In this document: positions 33,901 through 40,570 of the stretch, in pieces
Numbering within the stretch: the stretch's first letter is position 1
How the letters are laid out: every line of letters begins with the position of its first letter
NCBI RefSeq assembly: GCF_900105245.1
Contig: NZ_FNSZ01000001.1
Span: 6,756,001-6,820,000 of the forward strand
DNA: 64,000 nucleotides
Origin: Streptomyces sp. 1222.5
GTDB taxonomy: Bacteria > Actinomycetota > Actinomycetes > Streptomycetales > Streptomycetaceae
Direction of reading: 5' to 3'
Position numbers and translations under genes: made by a program
The notes under the pieces: model-generated
What the model was told of the DNA's origin: nothing
The model's database searches: none
The model's input: only the letters and a program-made list of their open reading frames with translations

Positions 33901-35208
33901 ATGCTCTTCACCGACCGGACCGAGGCGGGACGGCAGCTGGGCAGCCGCCTGCGGCACCACCTCAGGGGCCAGGACGTCGTCGTGCTGGGGCTGCCCCGCG
34001 GCGGGGTACCGGTCGCCGCGGAGGTCGCCGAGGCACTCGGCGCGCCGCTGGACGTCTGCCTGGTCCGCAAACTGGGCGTGCCCTACCAGCCCGAACTCGG
34101 CATGGGTGCCATCGGCGAGGACGGGGTGCGGGTCGTCAACGAGGAGGTACTGCGGCACACCGGCGTCGGCCGGGCCGACCTGGACCGGGTCGAGGCGCAC
34201 GAGCGTACGGTCCTCGACCGGCGGGCGGCCCGCTACCGCGGTGCACGCGCCCCCGTCACGGTCACCGGCCGGACCGCCGTGGTCGTCGACGACGGAGTGG
34301 CCACGGGCTCCACCGCCAGGGCCGCCTGCCGGATCGCCCGGGCCCGCGGGGCGGCCCGCATCGTGCTGGCGGTACCCGTGGCACCACGGGACCTCGCCCG
34401 CCGGCTCGGCGACGACGCCGACGTCGTCGTCTGCCTCGACACCCCCGCCGACTTCTTCGCCATCGGCCAGTTCTACGGCGACTTCACCCAGGTCGACGAC
34501 GAGGAGGTCACCGCCTGCCTGCGACGGGCCGCCGCCCGCCACGGCCGGGCCACCGGCACCCCCGGCCATGACCACGAGGTCGAACCGGTCGCCGGCACCG
34601 TACGCCTGCGCGGACGGCTCACCCTGCCGGCCGGCGCCACCGGCGTCGTCGTCTTCGCCCACGGCAGCGGCAGCAGCCGGCACAGCCCCCGCAACCGGTT
34701 CGTCGCCCAGGGACTGAACCGGGCCGGACTCGGCACCCTGCTCTTCGACCTGCTCACGGAGGACGAGGAACGCGACCGGGCCAACGTGTTCGACATCCGC
34801 CTGCTCGCCGAACGGCTGGCCGGCACCACCGACTGGCTGCGCGGCCGCCCCGGCGCCGAAGGGCTCGCCGTCGGCTACTTCGGCGCCAGCACCGGCGCCG
34901 CCGCCGCCCTGTGGGCCGCCACCGAACCCTCCGCACGCCCCGCCGCCGTCGTCTCCCGCGGCGGCCGGCCCGACCTCGCCGGGGCGCGCCTGCCCGCGGT
35001 GACCGCGCCCACCCTGCTCGTCGTGGGCGGCGCCGACCCGCTGGTCCTCGAACTCAACCGCGCGGCACAGGCCCGGCTGAGGTGCGAGAACCGGCTGGAG
35101 ACCGTCCCCGGTGCCACCCACCTCTTCGAGGAGCCCGGCACCCTGGAGCGGGTGACCGACCTGGCCCGCGACTGGTTCACGGACCACATGGCTCCCGCGC
35201 ACGTGTAG
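33901..35208 (+). CDS. Phosphoribosyltransferase / dienelactone-hydrolase-like fusion
   Basis: A 435-aa two-domain protein. Residues 1-210 are a type I PRTase with GLPRGGVPVAAEVA and the PRPP loop VVVDDGVATGSTARA. Residues 225-435 are an alpha/beta hydrolase with FAHGSGSSRHSPRN, nucleophile elbow GYFGASTGAA and a late TLLVVGGADPLV/GATHLFEE acid and histidine. The same fusion is known as Rv0571c in M. tuberculosis. ATG 33901 follows GGAG. The substrates of both domains are unknown. Confidence 0.85.
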   Translation: MLFTDRTEAGRQLGSRLRHHLRGQDVVVLGLPRGGVPVAAEVAEALGAPLDVCLVRKLGVPYQPELGMGAIGEDGVRVVNEEVLRHTGVGRADLDRVEAHERTVLDRRAARYRGARAPVTVTGRTAVVVDDGVATGSTARAACRIARARGAARIVLAVPVAPRDLARRLGDDADVVVCLDTPADFFAIGQFYGDFTQVDDEEVTACLRRAAARHGRATGTPGHDHEVEPVAGTVRLRGRLTLPAGATGVVVFAHGSGSSRHSPRNRFVAQGLNRAGLGTLLFDLLTEDEERDRANVFDIRLLAERLAGTTDWLRGRPGAEGLAVGYFGASTGAAAALWAATEPSARPAAVVSRGGRPDLAGARLPAVTAPTLLVVGGADPLVLELNRAAQARLRCENRLETVPGATHLFEEPGTLERVTDLARDWFTDHMAPAHV

Positions 35209-35216
35209 GCCGGACC

Positions 35217-36347
35217 GTGCACGAGGGACGCCTCACCCTCTTCCTCGCCGGTGACGTCATGCTCGGCCGGGGCGTCGACCAGATCCTCGCGCACCCCGGC
35301 GACCCGGCCCTGCGCGAGGACTGGGTGCACGACGCCCGCGACTACGTCGCCCTCGCGGAGGCCGCGAGCGGCCCGATACCCCGGCCCGCCGATCCGGCCT
35401 GGCCGTGGGGCGAGGCACTGCCCGCCCTGGACCGCGCCGCACCCGACGTCCGCGTGCTCAACCTGGAGACCGCCGTCACCGCGGACGGCGACTTCGCGCC
35501 GGGCAAGGGCGTCCACTACCGCATGAACCCCGCCAACCTGCCCTGCCTGGCCGCGGCCCGCCCCGACGTCTGCACCCTCGCCAACAACCACGTGCTCGAC
35601 TTCGGGCCGCGCGGCCTCGCGGACACCCTCGAGGCGCTGACCGCGGCCGGCCTGCGCGCGGCCGGCGCCGGCCCGGACCCGGACACCGCGTGGCGGCCCG
35701 CGGCCGTCCCCCTGCGCACCGGCGGACGCCTGCTGGTCCTCTCCTTCGGCATGCCGTCCAGCGGCATCCCGCACAGCTGGGCCGCCACCGCCGAGCGGCC
35801 CGGGGTGGCCCTCGTGGCCGCTCCCACCGAACGCGCCGCGGCCCTCCTCGCCGGCCGGCTGCGAGCGCGAAGACGGCCCGGCGACCTCGTGGTCGCATCC
35901 GTCCACTGGGGCTCCAACTGGGGACACACCGTCACCCGCGCCGAGATCCGCTTCGCCCGCGCGCTCGTCGACGCCGGGGTCGACGTCGTCCACGGCCACT
36001 CCTCGCACCACCCGCGCCCGGTCGAGGTGTACCACGACCGGCTCGTCCTCTACGGCTGCGGCGACCTCGTCAACGACTACGAGGGCATCGGCGGCCACGA
36101 GCTCTACCGGGACGACCTGCGACTGCTGTACCTGGCCTCCCTGGACGGCGGCACCGGCCGGCTGACCGGCCTGCGCATGGTGCCCCTCCTGGCGCGCCGG
36201 ATGAGCCTCACGCACGCCTCCGCCCGGGACACGGCCTGGCTGCGCGCCACCCTCGACCGGCACGGCCGCGACCTGGGCACCCGCATCGACCTCGGACCCG
36301 ACGGCACCCTCACCGCACGGCCCCTGCGCCCGGGCCCGCCCCGCTGA
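35217..36347 (+). CDS. CapA/PgsA-family metallophosphatase-like protein
   Basis: A 376-aa CapA-family protein. LFLAGDVMLGRGVDQ, VLNLETAVT, CTLANNHVLDFG and VHWGSNW, plus HGHSSHHPRPVEVY, give the five metal-binding blocks of the calcineurin-like fold. No signal peptide is seen, so it is probably cytoplasmic. It starts 8 bp after the fusion gene at GTG 35217 and ends the three-gene operon. Family members assist poly-gamma-glutamate synthesis, but no capB or capC genes are here. Confidence 0.83.
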   Translation: MHEGRLTLFLAGDVMLGRGVDQILAHPGDPALREDWVHDARDYVALAEAASGPIPRPADPAWPWGEALPALDRAAPDVRVLNLETAVTADGDFAPGKGVHYRMNPANLPCLAAARPDVCTLANNHVLDFGPRGLADTLEALTAAGLRAAGAGPDPDTAWRPAAVPLRTGGRLLVLSFGMPSSGIPHSWAATAERPGVALVAAPTERAAALLAGRLRARRRPGDLVVASVHWGSNWGHTVTRAEIRFARALVDAGVDVVHGHSSHHPRPVEVYHDRLVLYGCGDLVNDYEGIGGHELYRDDLRLLYLASLDGGTGRLTGLRMVPLLARRMSLTHASARDTAWLRATLDRHGRDLGTRIDLGPDGTLTARPLRPGPPR

Positions 36348-36387
36348 ACGCGCCACCCGGGCGGGCGGGGCGGACGCCGGGCAACGC

Positions 36388-36413
36388 AAAAGGCCCCTGC
36401 AGAGCAGGGGCCT
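36388..36413 (-). terminator. Rho-independent terminator of tRNA-Leu
   Basis: On the minus strand, AGGCCCCTGC-TCT-GCAGGGGCCT followed by TTT forms a perfect 10-bp stem with a U-run, immediately downstream of the tRNA gene. Confidence 0.88.
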
Positions 36414-36416
36414 CGC

Positions 36417-36504
36417 TGGTGTCCGAGGGGGGACTTGAACCCCCACGCCCGATAAAGGGCACTAGCACCTCAAGCTAGCGCGTCTGCCATTCCGCCACCC
36501 GGAC
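36417..36504 (-). tRNA. tRNA-Leu (anticodon GAG), CCA encoded
   Basis: The acceptor arms GTCCGGG/CTCGGAC pair fully (one G-U). The anticodon loop is TTGAGGT with GAG at 34-36 and U33. A long class II variable arm (TGCCCTTTATCGGGCG) and a T arm GGGGG-TTCAAGT-CCCCC are present. The discriminator A is followed by genomic CCA. A -10-like TAATGT lies 44 nt upstream on the minus strand. It decodes CUC/CUU leucine codons. Confidence 0.97.
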
Positions 36505-36751
36505 AAGGTGTCTGTCGCGCGGGGTTTCCCTCGCGGCGACGAAGGAAACATTACCAGGCTTTCGGGGGTGCCTGATCACACCCCGTCCGGGCAGCGGCCC
36601 GGCGTGAACGGCATGTGACGGGCCGGTACCGGTCTTTGGCCCGGGCAGGGGGCGGAGAGAGGATGAGGTGACCACCGGCAGGGACGCCGCCGGCACGACG
36701 GCGGACGGGACGACCGGCGGACAGGCAGCAGTGACAGCGGGAGGAAGCAGC

Positions 36752-38077
36752 GTGAGCGAGACGGACACGGCCAGGAGCGTCACCGGCGAGGACGAGGTCG
36801 TGGACCTCTGCCGCGAGCTGATCCGGTTCGACACCAGCAACTACGGCGACCACTCCGGACCCGGTGAGCGCAAGGCCGCCGAGTGGGTGGCCGAGAAGCT
36901 CGCCGAGGTCGGCCTGGAGCCACAGATCTTCGAATCGCATCCGGGGCGCGCCTCGACGGTGGCCCGCATCGAGGGCGAGGACCCGTCCCGGCCCGCGCTG
37001 CTCATCCACGGGCACCTGGACGTCGTACCGGCCAACGCGGTCGACTGGACCCACCACCCCTTCTCCGGCGAGATCGCCGACGGGTGCGTGTGGGGGCGCG
37101 GAGCGGTCGACATGAAGGACATGGACGCGATGACCCTCGCGGTCGTGCGGGACCGGCTGCGCAGCGGACGGCGGCCCCCGCGGGACATCGTGGTCGCCTT
37201 CCTCGCGGACGAGGAGGCCGGCGGCACCTACGGCGCCCGGCACCTGGTCGACAACCACCCCGAGCTGTTCGAGGGCGTCACCGAGGCGATCAGCGAGGTC
37301 GGCGGCTTCTCCTTCACGGTCAGCGAGCAGCGGCGGCTCTACCTGATCCAGACCGCCGAGAAGGGCATGCACTGGATGAAGCTGACCGTGGCCGGCACCG
37401 CCGGGCACGGGTCGATGATCCACCGCGACAACGCCATCACAGAGCTGTCGGAGGCCGTCGCCCGGGTCGGCCGGCACACGTTCCCGGTCCGTGTCACCAA
37501 GACCACCCGGGCCTTCCTCGACGAGTTGGGCGACGCCCTCGGCACCGAGCTGGACCCGGAGGACATGGAGTCCACCATCGCCAAGCTCGGCGGCATCGCC
37601 AAGCTCATCGGCGCGAGCCTGCGCAACACGGCCAATCCCACGCAGCTGAACGCCGGCTACAAGGTCAACGTCATCCCGGGCGAGGCCACCGCCCACCTCG
37701 ACGGCCGGTTCCTGCCCGGCCACGAGGAGGAGTTCCTCGCGGACCTCGACCGGCTCCTGGGCCCGAACGTGCGGCGCGAGGACGTGCACTCCGACAAGGC
37801 GGTGGAGACCACGTTCGACGGGGCGATCGTCGAGGCCATGCAGTCCGCGCTGCTCGCCGAGGACCCGGCGGCGAAGGCGATCCCCTTCATGCTGTCCGCC
37901 GGCACCGACGCCAAGTCCTTCGACGACCTGGGCATCCGCGGCTTCGGCTTCGTGCCCCTCAAGCTGCCGCCGGAGCTGGACTTCGCGGGCATGTTCCACG
38001 GGGTGGACGAGCGGGTGCCGGTGGACGGGCTCCAGTTCGGCGTGCGGGTGCTCGACCGCTTCATCGACGCCTCGTGA
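36752..38077 (+). CDS. M20-family metallopeptidase
   Basis: A 441-aa zinc peptidase or deacylase. Metal and catalytic residues lie in HGHLDVVPA (His, Asp), GRGAVDMKDMDA (bridging Asp) and DEEAGGTYGARHL (catalytic Glu pair). The dimerisation insert includes TAGHGSMIHRDNA. The closing FHGVDERVP carries the last His. GTG 36752 has an ideal GGGAGGAAG site; GTG 36668 is a longer alternative. The peptide or acyl amino acid substrate is unknown. Confidence 0.87.
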   Translation: MSETDTARSVTGEDEVVDLCRELIRFDTSNYGDHSGPGERKAAEWVAEKLAEVGLEPQIFESHPGRASTVARIEGEDPSRPALLIHGHLDVVPANAVDWTHHPFSGEIADGCVWGRGAVDMKDMDAMTLAVVRDRLRSGRRPPRDIVVAFLADEEAGGTYGARHLVDNHPELFEGVTEAISEVGGFSFTVSEQRRLYLIQTAEKGMHWMKLTVAGTAGHGSMIHRDNAITELSEAVARVGRHTFPVRVTKTTRAFLDELGDALGTELDPEDMESTIAKLGGIAKLIGASLRNTANPTQLNAGYKVNVIPGEATAHLDGRFLPGHEEEFLADLDRLLGPNVRREDVHSDKAVETTFDGAIVEAMQSALLAEDPAAKAIPFMLSAGTDAKSFDDLGIRGFGFVPLKLPPELDFAGMFHGVDERVPVDGLQFGVRVLDRFIDAS

Positions 38078-38158
38078 GGCCTTTTCACCGGGTAATCGGC
38101 CAGTCGTACGAGATCGACTGAGAAGGGTGAATGCGACGATAGGCTCGTAGCTTCATTA

Positions 38159-38222
38159 GTTCCTCCTCGTTACTGGTGATGTGACTCCGCACCTTGGAGT
38201 CGCATTGCCAACGAGGAGGAAC
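38159..38222 (+). promoter_or_regulatory. Long stem-loop in chpH leader that buries the ribosome site
   Basis: A 13-bp perfect outer stem (GTTCCTCCTCGTT at 38159-38171 with AACGAGGAGGAAC at 38210-38222) continues, after a 3-nt bulge, into a 14-bp inner stem (38175-38188 with 38196-38209, three G-U pairs) closed by a 7-nt loop. The 3' arm contains the GAGGAGG Shine-Dalgarno of chpH, whose ATG is 2 nt downstream. A full-length leader would therefore have no accessible ribosome site. No U-run follows, so it is not a terminator. Confidence 0.8.
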
Positions 38223-38223
38223 A

Positions 38224-38457
38224 ATGATCAAGAAGGTCGTCGCTGCTGCGGCTGCCACCGGTGGGCTGGTTCTCGCGGGTGCGGGCCTCGCCGTCGCCGA
38301 TTCCGGTGCCCAGGGTGCCGCCGTGCACTCCCCGGGTGTCCTTTCCGGCAACGTCATCCAGGTGCCCGTGCACGTCCCGGTGAACGTCTGCGGCAACACG
38401 GTCAACGTGATCGGGCTCCTGAACCCCGCCTTCGGCAACACCTGCATCAACAAGTGA
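38224..38457 (+). CDS. chpH: Short chaplin ChpH
   Basis: A 77-aa secreted surfactant protein of aerial hyphae and spores. The signal peptide is about residues 1-25 (cleaved at AVA|DS). A single mature chaplin domain follows, with SPGVLSGNVIQVPVHVPVNV, two cysteines (VCGNTV, GNTCIN) and the amyloid-prone NPAFGN end. The 77-aa length and chpC partner match S. coelicolor chpH. The gene carries its own intrinsic terminator, and the leader hairpin suggests translational control. Confidence 0.93.
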   Translation: MIKKVVAAAAATGGLVLAGAGLAVADSGAQGAAVHSPGVLSGNVIQVPVHVPVNVCGNTVNVIGLLNPAFGNTCINK

Positions 38458-38485
38458 CGCCGGCTCCCTGAGGGGGCGTCTTTTT
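38456..38485 (+). terminator. Rho-independent terminator of chpH
   Basis: GACGCC and GGCGTC arms enclose a CCCT-G-AGGG inner stem and are followed by TTTTT. The 5' arm begins within the chpH stop codon. Confidence 0.85.
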
Positions 38486-38492
38486 GCGAGCC

Positions 38493-38531
38493 GTCGGCCT
38501 CGGAGCGCGCGCCATGCGCTCCGAGGCCGAC
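38493..38531. terminator. Second hairpin between chpH and chpC
   Basis: GTCGGCCTCGGAGCGC pairs with GCGCTCCGAGGCCGAC (perfect 16 bp, 7-nt loop) just after the first chpH terminator. It insulates chpC from read-through. Confidence 0.75.
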
Positions 38532-38601
38532 CGGCCTTTCTGCACCGTTCCATGTCCCGGACCGGTGTACGCGGAATTTCGAAGGCAGGGGGGAACTCAG
38601 C

Positions 38602-39432
38602 ATGCGACAAGGCACCCGCAAGGGCCTGATGACCATGGCCGCGGCGACCGGTGTGATCGCCGCCGCGAGCGGCTACGCCCACGCCGACTCGGGCGCGCAC
38701 GGCACCGCCGGCGGCTCACCCGGCGTACTGTCCGGCAACACGGTGCAGGCGCCGGTGCACGTGCCGGTGAACGTCTGCGGCAACACCGTCGACGTCGTCG
38801 GGCTCCTCAACCCGTCGGTCGGCAACACCTGCGCCAACCGGGGCGGTGGGTCCGGGGGTTACGGCGACTCGGGCCACGGCGGTTCGGGCCACGACGGCTC
38901 GCACGCCGGCGGCCGCACCGGCGGCTCACCGGGCGTCGGTTCCGGCAACACCGTGCAGGTACCGATCGACGTCCCCGTGAACGTCTGCGGCAACAGCGTC
39001 GACGTCATCGGCGCCGGAAACGCCACCACGGGTGACGACTGCGTCAACGGCGGAGGCGGTCACCACACCCCGCCGGGAGACGGCCACGGCAACCCGCCCG
39101 GCCACCCGGGGCAGCCCGGGCATCCCGGCCACCCGGGGCACCCCGGAACTCCCGGTCACCCCGGCACCCCGGGTCACCCGGGTACTCCCGGTCACCCCGG
39201 CACTCCTGGTACGCCGGGCCACCCCGGAGGGGGCACGCCCGGCAAGGGCGGCCACACGTCCCACGGGTCCACCCAGGTCCACGCGCAGACCGCCGGTTCG
39301 ACCCGGACACCCGCCACCGCTCAGCTCGCCCACACCGGCAGCGACGTCCCGCTGGGCCTGGCCCTGCCGGTCGGCGCCGGGGCGCTGCTCGCGGGCGCGG
39401 TCCTCTACCGCAAGGCACGGGCCGCGGCGTAA
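38602..39432 (+). CDS. chpC: Long chaplin ChpC, sortase-anchored, with collagen-like linker
   Basis: A 276-aa cell-wall chaplin. A signal peptide (to about residue 28) is followed by two chaplin domains (around residues 35-80 and 105-150, each with VPVNVCGN and a second Cys). A Gly-X-Pro tract covers residues 167-208, then comes a Ser/Thr linker. The sorting signal LAHTG is followed by a hydrophobic helix and the basic tail RKARAAA. Sortase would anchor it to peptidoglycan, where it helps recruit short chaplins. ATG 38602 follows AGGGGGGAAC. Confidence 0.92.
   Translation: MRQGTRKGLMTMAAATGVIAAASGYAHADSGAHGTAGGSPGVLSGNTVQAPVHVPVNVCGNTVDVVGLLNPSVGNTCANRGGGSGGYGDSGHGGSGHDGSHAGGRTGGSPGVGSGNTVQVPIDVPVNVCGNSVDVIGAGNATTGDDCVNGGGGHHTPPGDGHGNPPGHPGQPGHPGHPGHPGTPGHPGTPGHPGTPGHPGTPGTPGHPGGGTPGKGGHTSHGSTQVHAQTAGSTRTPATAQLAHTGSDVPLGLALPVGAGALLAGAVLYRKARAAA
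39100..39225 (+). repeat. Tandem 9-bp repeats encoding Gly-His/Thr-Pro
   Basis: Fourteen consecutive 9-bp units encode GHP, GTP or GQP triplets in the linker of ChpC. The units are degenerate at third codon positions, which points to selection on the protein as well as slippage. Confidence 0.9.
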
Positions 39433-39445
39433 CCCGACGCCGGAC

Positions 39446-39484
39446 ACGCAGCGGGCCCCGCCGTCCCGGCGGGGCCCGCTGCGT
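39446..39484. terminator. Bidirectional terminator between chpC and DUF5703 gene
   Basis: Arms ACGCAGCGGGCCCCGCCG and CGGCGGGGCCCGCTGCGT form a perfect 18-bp stem with a 3-nt loop between convergent genes. Confidence 0.88.
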
Positions 39485-39522
39485 TCACCTGTCCTGTCCT
39501 GTCCGGTTCCTGTCCGTCCGTC

Positions 39523-39711
39523 TCACCAGGTGGCGCGCACCTGGCGGATGATCCGCCGGCGCAACCGCACCCTGCGGCTGCCGTCGCGCAGCAGGCTCAG
39601 TCGGTCCAACTCCCAGTGTCCGTACTCGGCGTGGTCGGTCAGCAGACGCGTGGCGTCCTTGCGGGACACCCCGCGAGGCACGTACACGTCGACAAATTCG
39701 TATTCCGGCAT
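39523..39711 (-). CDS. DUF5703-family small protein
   Basis: A 62-aa basic protein, conserved in actinobacteria: YEFVDVYVPRGVSRKDATRLL, HAEYGHWELDRL, and a closing arginine-rich VRLRRRIIRQVRATW. No catalytic residues are recognisable. It is convergent with chpC. The function is unknown. Confidence 0.78.
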   Translation of the reverse strand: MPEYEFVDVYVPRGVSRKDATRLLTDHAEYGHWELDRLSLLRDGSRRVRLRRRIIRQVRATW

Positions 39712-39758
39712 CGCATCTATTGTGCGGGCTGGTGCCCGGTACGGATAGCGTCTGCACT

Positions 39759-40472
39759 ATGTCTGATGCTGCGCAGCCCACCGCTGCCGAGGTACGCGCC
39801 GCCGCCGAAGCGGTGAAGACCGCGCTCGACCGTCACCTGGCTGCGGTCGAAGGCCGGTCGGGGGAGGACGACCCGGCCGTCTCCGAGGCGTTCAACCAGC
39901 TGGCCGCGGCCGCCGAGGCGTACGACGAGGTGCTCTACGACCGCTACGACGAAGTCACCCCCTTCGAGATCCCGGGTGCGGAGGACACGCTGCCGCCCTA
40001 CGCCGGGCCCGAGGAGCCGAACGCGATCAGCGTGCTGATCCGCCGCGACTACACCGTGGCGGAACCCCAGCGGCTGCTGGCGCAGGCCCAGCGGGTCGAG
40101 GCGGCCGAGTACGAGGACGTCGGCGGCAACGGAAACGGTGCCGGCACGACGCTCCCCGGGTCGCTGGGCATCCTCTTCGGCGAGTTCGAACCGGACGAGA
40201 TCGCTTCCCGGCACAAGGAGTTCGGCCTCGAGGAGGGCGACTCCACGCTCTGGGTCACCGCGACCGACGAGGCGCCCGAGGCCGGGGAGTGGCTGGAAGC
40301 CCCGTTCGAGCAGGTCGATCCGCAGCAGGTGGTGTGCCGGTTCGACGTCAGTGCCGTCTTCGACGACGAGGACGACGACCAGGACGACGAAGACGATCTC
40401 GAATTCGTCGAGGACACGGGCGACGTGGACGAGGCCGTGGACGCGGACGAGGCCGAGGACGCCGGGAAGTGA
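39759..40472 (+). CDS. Conserved actinobacterial acidic protein
   Basis: A 237-aa soluble protein. It starts with a helical region (AEVRAAAEAVKTALDRHLAAVE), has a mixed central domain and ends in a highly acidic tail (about 50 residues, mostly Asp/Glu). A TAGCGT box lies 7 nt before ATG 39759 and no ribosome site is present, so translation is probably leaderless. No known domain was recognised. Confidence 0.72.
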   Translation: MSDAAQPTAAEVRAAAEAVKTALDRHLAAVEGRSGEDDPAVSEAFNQLAAAAEAYDEVLYDRYDEVTPFEIPGAEDTLPPYAGPEEPNAISVLIRRDYTVAEPQRLLAQAQRVEAAEYEDVGGNGNGAGTTLPGSLGILFGEFEPDEIASRHKEFGLEEGDSTLWVTATDEAPEAGEWLEAPFEQVDPQQVVCRFDVSAVFDDEDDDQDDEDDLEFVEDTGDVDEAVDADEAEDAGK

Positions 40473-40481
40473 TCCCGGCCC

Positions 40482-40518
40482 GCGGTGCCGTCACGGCCAC
40501 TGGCCGGCACGGCACCGC
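40482..40518. terminator. Bidirectional terminator
   Basis: GCGGTGCCGT and ACGGCACCGC form a 10-bp stem with a nested GGCCA/TGGCC stem, between the convergent acidic-protein gene and the RecD2-like gene. Confidence 0.65.
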
Positions 40519-40570
40519 CGGACCCCGCCGTCGCGGCTGACGGCCGCCGCGACGGGGGAGCGGGACGGCG

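Noticed and set aside
39100..39225. Short regular repeats resembling a CRISPR or VNTR array
   Set aside because: The 9-bp units are in frame and encode Gly-X-Pro inside chpC; no spacers and no cas genes are present.
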